Positions 1 through 7,371 of a DNA stretch of 13,383 nucleotides are shown here, one piece after another. Below the pieces are notes generated by a model. That model had not been told where the DNA came from. It did not search any database and saw nothing but the letters and a program-made list of their open reading frames with translations. The stretch's first letter is position 1. Each line of letters begins with the position of its first letter. Made by a program: the position numbers and the translations under genes. The DNA comes from Mesorhizobium sp. (lineage in GTDB: Bacteria > Pseudomonadota > Alphaproteobacteria > Rhizobiales > Rhizobiaceae): the NCBI GenBank assembly GCA_030698645.1, contig JAUYMV010000403.1, positions 1-13,383 of the forward strand, read 5' to 3'.

Positions 1-1
1 C

Positions 2-1135
2 GACATCATCATCGATGCGGGCAACGCCAATTTCCGCGACACGCTGCGCCGTTTCGACGAACTGAAAGGCTCCGGCCTCGAATATCTCGGCATCGGCGTC
101 TCGGGCGGCGAGGAGGGCGCGCGCCACGGTCCGTCCATCATGGCCGGCGGCACGCAGCAATCCTTTGCCCGGGTCGAGGATGTGCTGACCGACATCGCCG
201 CGCGCTATCAGGGCGAGCCGTGTTCCGCCTGGCTCGGACCGGATGGCGCGGGTCACTTCGTCAAGACCGTCCACAACGGTATCGAATATGCCGACATGCA
301 GATGATCGCCGAAGTCTACGGTGTGCTGCGCGACGGGCTTGGCATGCAGGCGGCCGAGATCGGCGCGGTCTTCGCCGACTGGAACAAGGGCCGGCTCAAT
401 TCCTACCTGATCGAGATCACGGCTTCAGTGCTGGCCGCGGGCGATGCGGCGACCGGGCATCCGGTGGTCGACATCATCCTCGACAGCGCCGGCCAGAAGG
501 GTACCGGCCGCTGGGCGGTGATCGAGGCGCAGATGATGGGCGTGCCGGCCACCGGGATCGAGGCGGCGGTGGCGGCGCGCAGCCTGTCGGCGATGAGGTC
601 CGAGCGCCAGACGGCCGAGCGCGCCTATCCGCTGACGCTGCCGAGGCTGGACCCGGCCGATGCCCCTGACCTCATCTGGCATCTGGAACTGGCGCTCTTC
701 GCCGGCAAGGTGGCCGCCTACGCGCAGGGGTTCGCCGTCATGGCGGCTGCCTCCAGGGAGTTCGGCTGGGATCTGCCGATGGCCACCATCGCCCGCATCT
801 GGCGGGCCGGCTGCATCATCCGCTCGCAGTTCCTCGACACCATCGCGTCCGCCTTCGAAGGCGACCGCGACGTCGCCAATCTGCTCCTCGCGCCAGGCTT
901 CGTCGCCATGATGACGGAAGCGCAGCCTTCGCTGCGCCAGGCCGTGGCGGTCGCCGCCGTGCACGGTCTGCCGCTTCCGGCCCTGTCGTCCGCGCTGGCC
1001 TATTTCGACGGCTACCGCCAGGGTCGCGGCACGGCCAATCTCATCCAGGCGCAGCGCGACTTTTTCGGCGCGCACGGCTTCGAGCGCATCGATGCCGACG
1101 GCGCCCACCACGGCCCGTGGGCCGGTAGGGCCTAA
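2..1135 (+). CDS. gnd: 6-phosphogluconate dehydrogenase, decarboxylating (3' part; 5' end outside window)
   Basis: Oxidises 6-phosphogluconate with NADP to ribulose 5-phosphate and CO2 in the cytosolic pentose phosphate pathway. The frame is open from the first bases and gives 377 visible residues. Full-length enzymes of this family have about 470, so roughly 95 residues of the N-terminal Rossmann region are missing. Visible family motifs are DAGN at the start, the GVSGGEEGARHGPSIMAGG block (nt 101-157), and HFVKTVHNGIEYADMQ, which holds the catalytic Lys (nt 263-265) and Glu (nt 284-286). The all-helical C-terminal domain ends with the substrate-binding block GRGTANLIQAQRDFFGAHGFER split around nt 1024-1088. 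No frameshift is seen. The TAA stop (1133-1135) directly abuts the stop of the convergent regulator gene. Whether it belongs functionally with the sugar operon is unknown. Confidence 0.96.
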   Translation, partial: DIIIDAGNANFRDTLRRFDELKGSGLEYLGIGVSGGEEGARHGPSIMAGGTQQSFARVEDVLTDIAARYQGEPCSAWLGPDGAGHFVKTVHNGIEYADMQMIAEVYGVLRDGLGMQAAEIGAVFADWNKGRLNSYLIEITASVLAAGDAATGHPVVDIILDSAGQKGTGRWAVIEAQMMGVPATGIEAAVAARSLSAMRSERQTAERAYPLTLPRLDPADAPDLIWHLELALFAGKVAAYAQGFAVMAAASREFGWDLPMATIARIWRAGCIIRSQFLDTIASAFEGDRDVANLLLAPGFVAMMTEAQPSLRQAVAVAAVHGLPLPALSSALAYFDGYRQGRGTANLIQAQRDFFGAHGFERIDADGAHHGPWAGRA

Positions 1136-2170
1136 TCAGCGCTTCAGCGCCTTCGTGCTTTCGCGCACGATCAGTTCGGCCGGAAGCAGGCGCACTTCTC
1201 CGGTCCGCGGCATGCCCTTCTCGCGGTCCTGGATGCAGGCGTGCAGTTCGGCGAACGCCGCCACGCCGATCTCGGTGCGCGGCTGGCGGATCGTCGTCAG
1301 CGTCGGGATGAAGCGCTCGGCGATATCGATGTCGTCGAAGCCGACCACGGAGACGTCCCGCGGCACCTCGACGCCGCTGCGGTGAAGCTCCGAGATAAAG
1401 CCGCAGGCCATCTCGTCATTCGCCAGGAACATGGCTGTCGGCCGAGCGGGCAGGGCCAGCCACCGTCGCGCGGCCAGCACTCCGGCGTCGAGCGAGAAAT
1501 CTCCGTTTAGGATCCACTCGCTGCGCACGGCCAGCCCGCGTTCGCTCATGGCCGTCAGATAGCCCGCCCGGCGCGCCTCGGTCAGCACATTGCCCGGCGG
1601 TCCGAGAACATGGCCGATCTGCTCATGTCCGAGCGCGGCCAGGTGGCCGACCGCGAGCCTCGCGCCGCCGACATTGTCGAAACGGACGGAGGGCAGCCCG
1701 GTGGCCTCGCGCCATTCGCAGGCGAACACCGTCGGCGGCCGGCGCCGGCCCTGAGCTCCGCTTTCGAACAGCCGCGACGGCAGCGAGCCGTCGAGGATGA
1801 TCAGGCCGTCGGCGCGATTGTTGCGCATGTATTCGAGCAGCATGTCCTCGCCCGCCCGCGGCTGCAGCGTATCGCAGATCAGCACGGTGTAGCCGGCCTG
1901 CGAGGCGGCCGATTCGATGCCGGCCAGTATGCGCGAGAAGAACGGATTTCCGATGTTGGGAACCAGGACGACGATTGCGCCCGTCGTCTTGCGGCGCAGG
2001 TTGCGCGCCGTCTGGTTGACCGAATAGCCGGTCTGCTCGACGGCATCGAAAACCCGCATCCGGGTCGTCTCCGACACCCGCTCCGGAAACGATAGCGCCC
2101 GGCTCACCGTCGCGGTCGAAACCTGCGCCGCGCGCGCGACGTCCTGGATGGTCGGAAATGCGGTCGTCAC
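1136..2170 (-). CDS. LacI-family transcriptional repressor
   Basis: A 344-residue DNA-binding regulator, likely the local repressor of the divergent sugar operon. From the N-terminus it has a helix-turn-helix (TIQDVARAAQVSTATVSRAL, about residues 7-26). Next is the hinge helix (QTARNLRRKTTGAI), whose Leu in the family inserts at the central CpG of the operator. A periplasmic-binding-protein-like effector domain follows (about 60-340; VLVPNIGNPFFSRIL, NDEMACGF, VSVVGFDDIDIAERF). I chose the GTG at 2168-2170 because GAGG lies 4 nt upstream and FPTIQDVA then begins near residue 5, as usual for LacI proteins. An in-frame ATG at 2272 would add 34 unlike residues and would lie inside the operator. 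Its ligand cannot be read from sequence. The gene is divergent from the sugar-binding-protein gene and probably autoregulated. Confidence 0.94.
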   Translation of the reverse strand: MTTAFPTIQDVARAAQVSTATVSRALSFPERVSETTRMRVFDAVEQTGYSVNQTARNLRRKTTGAIVVLVPNIGNPFFSRILAGIESAASQAGYTVLICDTLQPRAGEDMLLEYMRNNRADGLIILDGSLPSRLFESGAQGRRRPPTVFACEWREATGLPSVRFDNVGGARLAVGHLAALGHEQIGHVLGPPGNVLTEARRAGYLTAMSERGLAVRSEWILNGDFSLDAGVLAARRWLALPARPTAMFLANDEMACGFISELHRSGVEVPRDVSVVGFDDIDIAERFIPTLTTIRQPRTEIGVAAFAELHACIQDREKGMPRTGEVRLLPAELIVRESTKALKR

Positions 2171-2224
2171 TTTGCCTCGGTCCCCTGTCGGCGTGCTTTG
2201 TATCCGATCCGCGCCGGATTCGGC

Positions 2225-2253
2225 TTGACAATCATTTTTTCGGAGAACAAAAT
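2225..2253 (+). promoter_or_regulatory. Predicted sigma70-type promoter of the sugar operon
   Basis: The -35 is a perfect TTGACA at 2225-2230. After a 17-bp spacer, CAAAAT at 2248-2253 matches 4 of 6 bases of TATAAT. Transcription would begin near 2260, inside the first AATCGATT palindrome, so a bound repressor would block initiation. The start site is inferred. Confidence 0.6.
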
Positions 2254-2256
2254 AAA

Positions 2257-2270
2257 TGTAATCGATTGCC
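2257..2270. promoter_or_regulatory. Candidate LacI operator O1
   Basis: TGTAATCGATTGCC is an imperfect palindrome centred on CG between 2263 and 2264, with a perfect AATCGATT core at 2260-2267. It has the shape of LacI-family operators (A/T-rich half sites around a central CG). It overlaps the predicted transcription start and lies next to a LacI-family gene. Binding is inferred. Confidence 0.65.
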
Positions 2271-2287
2271 ATGCGTGTGAGCGCGAA

Positions 2288-2301
2288 ATTAATCGATTAG
2301 A
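2288..2301. promoter_or_regulatory. Candidate LacI operator O2
   Basis: ATTAATCGATTAGA contains a perfect 10-bp palindrome, TAATCGATTA, at 2290-2299 with the same AATCGATT core as O1. The centres of the two sites are 31 bp apart, close to three helical turns, so two repressor dimers would sit on the same DNA face. It lies about 30 bp downstream of the predicted transcription start. Confidence 0.6.
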
Positions 2302-2371
2302 TGCCGGGAGGAAAGATCGGCGTCGTGATAATCAGCTCGTCGCTGGAGCGCCGGGCCAACGGGAGGAAGCA

Positions 2372-3604
2372 ATGAACACTTTCAAGGCAGCGATTGCTGC
2401 CTCGACTCTGCTTGCCTGTGCAAGCGTTTCGCAGGCAACCGATCTCGAGGTGACGCACTGGTGGACGTCCGGCGGCGAAGCCGCGGCGGTCGCGGAATTC
2501 GCCAAGGCGTTCGACGCCACCGGCAATAAATGGGTCGACGGCGCCATCGCCGGCGGCGGCAATACGGCCCGTCCGGTCTTCATCAGCCGCATCACCGGCG
2601 GCGACCCGATGGCCGCGACGCAGTTCAACCACGGCCGCCAGGCCGAGGAGCTGGTCCAGGCCGGCCTGATGCGCGATTTCACCGAACTCGCCGAGAAGGA
2701 AGGCTGGAAGAACTTCGTCCGCCCGGTCAGCCTGCTCGACGGCTGCACGGTCGACGGCAAGATCTACTGCGTGCCGATCAACATCCACTCCTGGCAGTGG
2801 CTGTGGCTCTCGCACAAGGCGTTCGCGGATGCCGGCGTGCCGGTTCCGACCAACTGGGACGAGTTCGTCGCGGCGGCGCCCGCGCTCGAAAAGGCCGGCA
2901 AGGTGCCGCTCGCAATCGGCGGCCAGCCCTGGCAGCGGACCGGCGCGTTCAACGTGCTGATCCCGGCGATCGCCGGCAAGGAGACCTTCCTCAAGGTCTA
3001 TCAGGACAAGGATGAGGCGGTTGCCGCGGGCCCCGAGATGGCCAAGGTCTTCAAGGCCGCCGACGACGCGCGCCGCATGGCCGCGAACTCGAACGTCCAG
3101 GACTGGAACCAGGCCACCAACCTCGTCATCACCGGCCAGGCCGGCGGCCAGATCATGGGCGACTGGGCGCAGGGCGAATTCCAGGTCGCAGGCCAGGTCG
3201 CCGGTACGGATTATTCCTGCCTGCCCGGCCTCGGCGTCAACGAACTGATCTCGGTTGGCGGCGACGCCTTCTACTTCCCGATCCAGAAGGACGAGGCGAA
3301 GACGAAGGCCCAGGAAGTGCTCGCTTCCGTCATGCTCAGCCCCGAGACTCAGGTTGCCTTCAACCTCAAGAAGGGCTCCGTGCCGGTCCGCGGCGACGTC
3401 GATCTCGCGGCGGCCAACGACTGCATGAAGAAGGGTCTCGACATCCTCGCCAAGGGCAACACGATCCCCGATCCCCCGCGGCTCAACACCGAAGACACCA
3501 ACAACCAGCTCAACGATCTCTTCGTGGAGTTCTTCGCCACGCCATCAATGACGCCGGAAGACGCGCAGAAGCGCTACGCCGACATCATCGCCAAGGCTGA
3601 CTGA
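2372..3604 (+). CDS. Carbohydrate ABC transporter periplasmic binding protein (family 1, GtsA-like)
   Basis: Captures a sugar in the periplasm and delivers it to the two permeases encoded next. It has 410 residues, as usual for family 1 solute-binding proteins. The N-terminus is a signal peptide (Lys-5, hydrophobic core 6-19) with a probable cleavage after SVSQA at residue 22. The mature start LEVTHWWTSGGEAAAV and the block SRITGGDPMAATQFNHGRQ resemble glucose/mannose-type binding proteins, but sugar specificity cannot be inferred safely. Two Cys pairs (GCTVDGKIYC; YSCLPG with NDCMKKG) could form disulfides. The ATG at 2372 has GGAGG at 2362-2366, 5 nt upstream. Longer in-frame openings to 2198 have no homology. 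It is the first gene of the operon, and a strong hairpin separates it from the permease gene. Confidence 0.93.
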   Translation: MNTFKAAIAASTLLACASVSQATDLEVTHWWTSGGEAAAVAEFAKAFDATGNKWVDGAIAGGGNTARPVFISRITGGDPMAATQFNHGRQAEELVQAGLMRDFTELAEKEGWKNFVRPVSLLDGCTVDGKIYCVPINIHSWQWLWLSHKAFADAGVPVPTNWDEFVAAAPALEKAGKVPLAIGGQPWQRTGAFNVLIPAIAGKETFLKVYQDKDEAVAAGPEMAKVFKAADDARRMAANSNVQDWNQATNLVITGQAGGQIMGDWAQGEFQVAGQVAGTDYSCLPGLGVNELISVGGDAFYFPIQKDEAKTKAQEVLASVMLSPETQVAFNLKKGSVPVRGDVDLAAANDCMKKGLDILAKGNTIPDPPRLNTEDTNNQLNDLFVEFFATPSMTPEDAQKRYADIIAKAD

Positions 3605-3620
3605 ACCTCCTTCGCGTGCA

Positions 3621-3657
3621 CACCGTCCGCTGGGTCCGAGAGACCCGGCGGACGGTG
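3621..3657 (+). ncRNA. Intercistronic mRNA hairpin between binding protein and permease genes
   Basis: CACCGTCCGCTGGGTC (3621-3636) pairs with GACCCGGCGGACGGTG (3642-3657) around the loop CGAGA. This gives a 16-bp stem whose only non-Watson-Crick pair is a U-G wobble. It starts 17 nt after the binding-protein stop and is not followed by a T run, so it is not a classical intrinsic terminator. In ABC operons such as malE-malF, hairpins at this point protect the upstream mRNA and keep permease levels low. That role is inferred here. Confidence 0.7.
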
Positions 3658-3686
3658 ACCGTTCGCCCAGCATCCGGACGACGACT

Positions 3687-4589
3687 ATGGCGACAGAGAC
3701 ATCCAAGCGGCCGAATACCCTGTTCCGCAATCTCAACGCGAAGATTGCATCCCTCCCGATGATATTCACCGCACTGGTCGTCTTCGTCGGGGGCACGGTC
3801 TGGACAGTCGTCTACTCCTTCACCAATTCAAGGCTCCTGCCGCGACTGCAGTTCGTCGGGCTGGATCAGTACGAGCGGCTCTGGTCCACGCCGCGCTGGC
3901 TGGCGTCGATTGAGAACCTGATGATCTACGGCGTGCTCTCGCTGATCTTCTCGCTGACCATCGGCTTCGTGCTCGCCGCGCTACTCGACCAGAAGATCCG
4001 CTTCGAGAGCGTGTTCAGGACCATCATCCTGTATCCCTTCGCGCTGTCCTTCATCGTCACCGGCCTCGTCTGGCAGTGGCTCCTCAATCCCGACTTCGGC
4101 GTGCAGCACTTCGTGCGCGGCCTCGGCTGGGAGACCTTCACCTTCAACCCGCTCTACGACCAGTCGATCGTCATCTACGGCATCCTGATCGCCGCCCTGT
4201 GGCAGGGCACCGGCCTCGTCATGTGCCTGATGCTGGCCGGCCTGCGCGGCATCGACGAGGACATCTGGAAGGCCGCCCGCGTCGACGGCATCCCGATGTG
4301 GAAGACCTACATCTTCATCGTCATCCCGATGATGCGCCCGGTCTTCGTCACGACGCTCGTCATCATCGCGAGCGGCATCGTGCGCGTCTACGATCTGGTC
4401 GTGGCGCAGACCTCCGGCGGTCCGGGCCATGCCTCGGAAGTGCCGGCCAAATACGTCTACGACTACATGTTCTCCGCGCAGAACCTGGGTCAGGGCTTCG
4501 CCGCCTCGACCATGATGCTTCTGACCGTGCTGATCGTCGTCGTGCCGTGGGCCTATCTCGAGTTCGGCGGAAGGAACAAGCGTGGCTGA
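3687..4589 (+). CDS. Sugar ABC transporter permease, MalF-type
   Basis: One of two inner-membrane subunits of the importer. It has 300 residues with six likely membrane helices (about 22-44, 74-100, 110-133, 160-185, 207-233 and 270-292). The EAA coupling loop lies at about 191-214 (EDIWKAARVDGIPMWKTYIF followed by IVIP), where the ATPase docks. The long periplasmic insert of E. coli MalF is absent, as in most rhizobial sugar permeases. The ATG at 3687 is preceded by only a weak GGA at 3676-3678. With the upstream hairpin this suggests lower translation than the binding protein. The stop overlaps the next gene by 8 bp. Confidence 0.93.
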   Translation: MATETSKRPNTLFRNLNAKIASLPMIFTALVVFVGGTVWTVVYSFTNSRLLPRLQFVGLDQYERLWSTPRWLASIENLMIYGVLSLIFSLTIGFVLAALLDQKIRFESVFRTIILYPFALSFIVTGLVWQWLLNPDFGVQHFVRGLGWETFTFNPLYDQSIVIYGILIAALWQGTGLVMCLMLAGLRGIDEDIWKAARVDGIPMWKTYIFIVIPMMRPVFVTTLVIIASGIVRVYDLVVAQTSGGPGHASEVPAKYVYDYMFSAQNLGQGFAASTMMLLTVLIVVVPWAYLEFGGRNKRG

Positions 4590-5499
4590 CGCGGTCCTCA
4601 CCTCTCATCCGGCGGCGGGCGTCGAGCCCTTCGGGCCGAGGCCCAGGCGGGTCTTCTCGCGGCGCAACATTTTCCTCTACGGCACGCTCATCATGGTGTC
4701 GCTCTACTATCTGCTGCCGCTCTACGTGATGATCGTGACGTCGCTGAAGGGGATGCCCGAGATCCGCTTCGGCAACGTCTTCGCGCCGCCGCTGGAAATC
4801 ACCTTCGAGCCCTGGGTGAAGGCGTGGTCGACCGCCTGCACGGGCCTCAACTGCGAGGGCCTGTCGCGCGGCTTCTGGAACTCGGTGCGCATCACCATAC
4901 CGAGCGTCATCGTCTCGATCGCCATCGCCTCGATCAACGGCTACGCGCTCGCCAACTGGCGCTTCAAGGGCGCCAACATCTTCTTCACCATCCTCATCGT
5001 CGGCGCCTTCATCCCCTACCAGGTGATGATCTATCCGATCGTCATCATCCTGCGCGAGATGGGCATCTACGGCACGCTGACCGGCCTGGTCCTCGTCCAC
5101 ACCATCTTCGGCATGCCGATCAACACGCTGCTCTTCCGCAACTATTTCGCCTCGGTGCCGGAGGAGCTGTTCAAGGCCGCTCGCGTCGACGGCGCCGGCT
5201 TCTGGGGCATCTACTTCCGCATCATGCTGCCGATGTCGCTGCCGATCTTCGTCGTCGCCATGATCATCCAGGTCACCGGTATCTGGAACGATTTCCTGTT
5301 CGGCGTGGTCTACACGAAGCCCGAGACCTACCCGATGACGGTCCAGCTCAACAATATCGTCAACTCGGTTCAGGGCGTGAAGGAGTACAACGTCAACATG
5401 GCAGCCACACTGCTCACGGGTCTCGTCCCGCTGATCGTCTACTTCATCTCTGGCAAGTTGTTCGTCCGCGGCATCGCCGCCGGCGCCGTGAAGGGGTGA
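4582..5499 (+). CDS. Sugar ABC transporter permease, MalG-type
   Basis: Second inner-membrane subunit of the importer, 305 residues. A proline- and arginine-rich cytoplasmic N-terminus is followed by about six membrane helices (about 30-53, 103-125, 133-155, 165-185, 218-240, 270-290). The EAA loop is at about 194-217 ([20 protein letters not shown] then IMLP). The start is GTG at 4582 with AAGGA at 4571-4575, 6 nt upstream. It lies inside the end of the preceding permease gene (8-bp overlap), so translation is probably coupled. Cys86 and Cys91 in the first periplasmic stretch (TACTGLNC) could form a small disulfide loop; this is inference. Confidence 0.93.
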   Translation: MADAVLTSHPAAGVEPFGPRPRRVFSRRNIFLYGTLIMVSLYYLLPLYVMIVTSLKGMPEIRFGNVFAPPLEITFEPWVKAWSTACTGLNCEGLSRGFWNSVRITIPSVIVSIAIASINGYALANWRFKGANIFFTILIVGAFIPYQVMIYPIVIILREMGIYGTLTGLVLVHTIFGMPINTLLFRNYFASVPEELFKAARVDGAGFWGIYFRIMLPMSLPIFVVAMIIQVTGIWNDFLFGVVYTKPETYPMTVQLNNIVNSVQGVKEYNVNMAATLLTGLVPLIVYFISGKLFVRGIAAGAVKG

Positions 5500-5503
5500 T
5501 CGG

Positions 5504-6580
5504 ATGACCAGCGTCCTCGTCAAGGATCTCTCGCTCAGTTTCGGCGCCGTCGAGGTGCTCAAGAAGCTCAACCTCGATGTCCAGCAGGGCGAGTTCGTCG
5601 TGCTCCTCGGGCCGTCCGGCTGCGGCAAGTCGACCCTGCTCAACTGCATCGCCGGCCTGCTCGACGTGTCGACCGGGCAGATATTCATCAACGGCAAGAA
5701 CGTCACCTGGGAGGAGCCCAAGGACCGCGGCATCGGCATGGTGTTCCAGTCCTATGCGCTCTACCCGCAGATGACGGTGGAGGGTAACCTCTCCTTCGGC
5801 CTGAAGAACGCCCGCCTGCCCAGGGAGGAGATCGCCAAGCGCATCGCGCGAGCGGCCGAAATCCTGCAGATCGAGCCGCTGCTCAAGCGCAAGCCCGCCG
5901 CGCTCTCCGGCGGCCAGCGCCAGCGGGTCGCCATCGGCCGCGCGCTGGTGCGCGACGTCGACGTGTTCCTGTTCGATGAGCCGCTTTCCAATCTCGACGC
6001 CAAGCTCCGCGCCGAGCTGCGCGTCGAGATCAAGCGGCTGCACCAGCAGCTCGCCAACACGATGATCTACGTCACCCACGACCAGATCGAGGCCATGACG
6101 CTGGCCGACCGGATCGCCGTCATGCGTGGCGGGCTCATCCAGCAGTTCGATTCGCCTCAGGCGATCTACAACAAGCCGGTCAACCGCTTCGTTGCCGGCT
6201 TCATCGGTTCGCCCGGCATGAACTTCCTCGAAGGTTCGATCGCGGCCGGTCCCGCCTTCAGCGCCGACGGGGTGGACGTCCCTCTCGCCCGCTACGACTT
6301 CACCGCGACGCCGGTCGCCGGCCAGAAGGTCTCCTTCGGCATCCGTCCCGAGCATGTCGCGCTCAACAGCGGCGCGGACTGGCCGTTCTCGGCCCGCGTC
6401 AAGGTCGACGTCGTCGAGCCGATGGGATCGGACACGCTCGTCTGGACCAAGCTCGGCAGCCACAATCTCGCGGTGCGCGTGCCGACCGAGCGGATGCCGG
6501 CCAGCGGCGACACGGTCGACATCGGCTTCGATCCGATGCGCGCCTCCATTTTCGATTCCGGCGAAGGCGGCCGGCTGTGA
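5504..6580 (+). CDS. Sugar ABC transporter ATP-binding protein (MalK/UgpC/MsmK type)
   Basis: Cytosolic ATPase that drives the importer, 358 residues. Walker A is GPSGCGKST (36-44), the Q-loop Gln is at 82, the signature LSGGQRQR at 134-141, Walker B VFLFDEP at 154-160, the D-loop SNLD at 162-165 and the switch His at 192 (VTHDQ). All catalytic elements are intact. The C-terminal part (about 235-358) is the OB-like regulatory domain typical of MalK/UgpC proteins, with FGIRPEHV and PMGSDTLVW. The ATG at 5504 lies 4 nt after the permease stop, with AAGGGG at 5491-5496. Such subunits can serve several importers, so it does not reveal the substrate. Confidence 0.95.
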   Translation: MTSVLVKDLSLSFGAVEVLKKLNLDVQQGEFVVLLGPSGCGKSTLLNCIAGLLDVSTGQIFINGKNVTWEEPKDRGIGMVFQSYALYPQMTVEGNLSFGLKNARLPREEIAKRIARAAEILQIEPLLKRKPAALSGGQRQRVAIGRALVRDVDVFLFDEPLSNLDAKLRAELRVEIKRLHQQLANTMIYVTHDQIEAMTLADRIAVMRGGLIQQFDSPQAIYNKPVNRFVAGFIGSPGMNFLEGSIAAGPAFSADGVDVPLARYDFTATPVAGQKVSFGIRPEHVALNSGADWPFSARVKVDVVEPMGSDTLVWTKLGSHNLAVRVPTERMPASGDTVDIGFDPMRASIFDSGEGGRL

Positions 6581-6608
6581 TCAAATCTCCTAACTGAGCT
6601 GACGGGAC

Positions 6609-7361
6609 ATGAGCATGAACTGGTCTTTCCAACTCTACAGCGCGCGCAATTTCCAGCCCTGGGACAGCGTCCTCGATCTGGTCGCCGCCGCCGGCTATAC
6701 CCAGGTCGAGGGCTTCGGCGGCGTCTATGGCGACCTCGCCGGGCTGCGCGCGGGTATGGACCGCAACGGCCTTGCCATGCCGACCGCGCATTTTTCCATC
6801 GACCTGCTGGAAAACGATTTCGACGAGGCCAGGCGCATCGCCTCGACGCTCGGCGTCGAGACCATGATCTGCCCGCATATCGTGTTGGACAAGCGCCCCG
6901 CGGACGCCGCCGGCTGGAGCGCCTTTGGCGAGCGTCTGGCCGCCGTCGGCAAGACCGCCGCCGCCGCCGGCTATGGCTTTGGCTGGCACAACCATGATTT
7001 CGAGTTCAAGGCGCTGCCCGACGGGTCGGTGCCGATGCAGCTGATCCTCGACGCCGCGCCCGACATCGGCATCGAACTCGATGTCGCATGGGTGGTGCGC
7101 GGCGGCGCCGACCCGCTCGACTGGATCGACCGCTACGCCGGGCGCATCATCGCCGTCCACGTCAAGGACATCGCGCCGGCCGGCGAGGCGAAGGACGAGG
7201 ACGGCTGGGCCGATGTCGGCCACGGCACGATCGACTGGGCAGGGATCATGCCCGTGCTGCGCGCCAGGACGCCGGCCAGGGTCTTCATCATGGAACACGA
7301 CAATCCGAGCGATCTCGGCCGCTTCGCGCGCCGCTCCATCGCCGCCGCGAACCGCTACTGA
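6609..7361 (+). CDS. Sugar phosphate isomerase/epimerase-like TIM-barrel protein
   Basis: A 250-residue cytosolic protein of the xylose-isomerase-like/AP-endonuclease-2 TIM-barrel superfamily. This superfamily includes metal-dependent epimerases, isomerases, inosose dehydratases and some keto-glycoside-cleaving enzymes. Likely metal or substrate residues are H61, the W126-H127-N128-H129 strand, E156 and D158 (GIELDVAW), H184-K186-D187 (AVHVKD) and E229-H230-D231 near the end. The set resembles active family members, but the exact reaction cannot be assigned. It starts 28 nt after the ATPase stop. Either ATG at 6609 or ATG at 6615 is possible. GGGA at 6604-6607 is better spaced for 6615, so MSMN may be MN. 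The dehydrogenase gene follows after 10 nt, suggesting a two-enzyme step. Confidence 0.85.
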   Translation: MSMNWSFQLYSARNFQPWDSVLDLVAAAGYTQVEGFGGVYGDLAGLRAGMDRNGLAMPTAHFSIDLLENDFDEARRIASTLGVETMICPHIVLDKRPADAAGWSAFGERLAAVGKTAAAAGYGFGWHNHDFEFKALPDGSVPMQLILDAAPDIGIELDVAWVVRGGADPLDWIDRYAGRIIAVHVKDIAPAGEAKDEDGWADVGHGTIDWAGIMPVLRARTPARVFIMEHDNPSDLGRFARRSIAAANRY

Positions 7362-7371
7362 GGACGAGGAC

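Larger units (their letters stand above)
2171..2371. promoter_or_regulatory. Divergent control region between lacI-type gene and ABC operon
   Basis: A 201-bp non-coding region carries the promoter, both candidate operators and the leader of the operon. Its centre (about 2225-2300) is clearly more AT-rich than the surrounding genes, as expected for a promoter. No good sigma70 promoter could be placed for the repressor gene itself. Confidence 0.75.

Noticed and set aside
2197..2231. Minus-strand promoter for the lacI-type gene (TTGTCA at 2226-2231 with TACAAA at 2197-2202)
   Set aside because: The spacer is 23 bp, too long for a sigma70 promoter, and no better pair was found.
2171..2272. Longer LacI-type start at ATG 2272
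   Set aside because: It would add residues unlike LacI N-termini and place the start inside candidate operator O1. The GTG at 2170 has a ribosome site and standard family length.
2411..2419. Possible lipoprotein box LLAC (residues 13-16) in the binding protein
   Set aside because: It fits the loose lipobox pattern, but the following SVSQA cleavage site and the family's periplasmic habit in Gram-negatives make an ordinary signal peptide more likely.
4363..5739. Open frame of 458 codons on the minus strand across the permease genes
   Set aside because: It is antisense to two clear permeases and the ATPase start. Its product is Asp/Arg/His-rich low-complexity, typical of a high-GC shadow frame, with no recognised domain.
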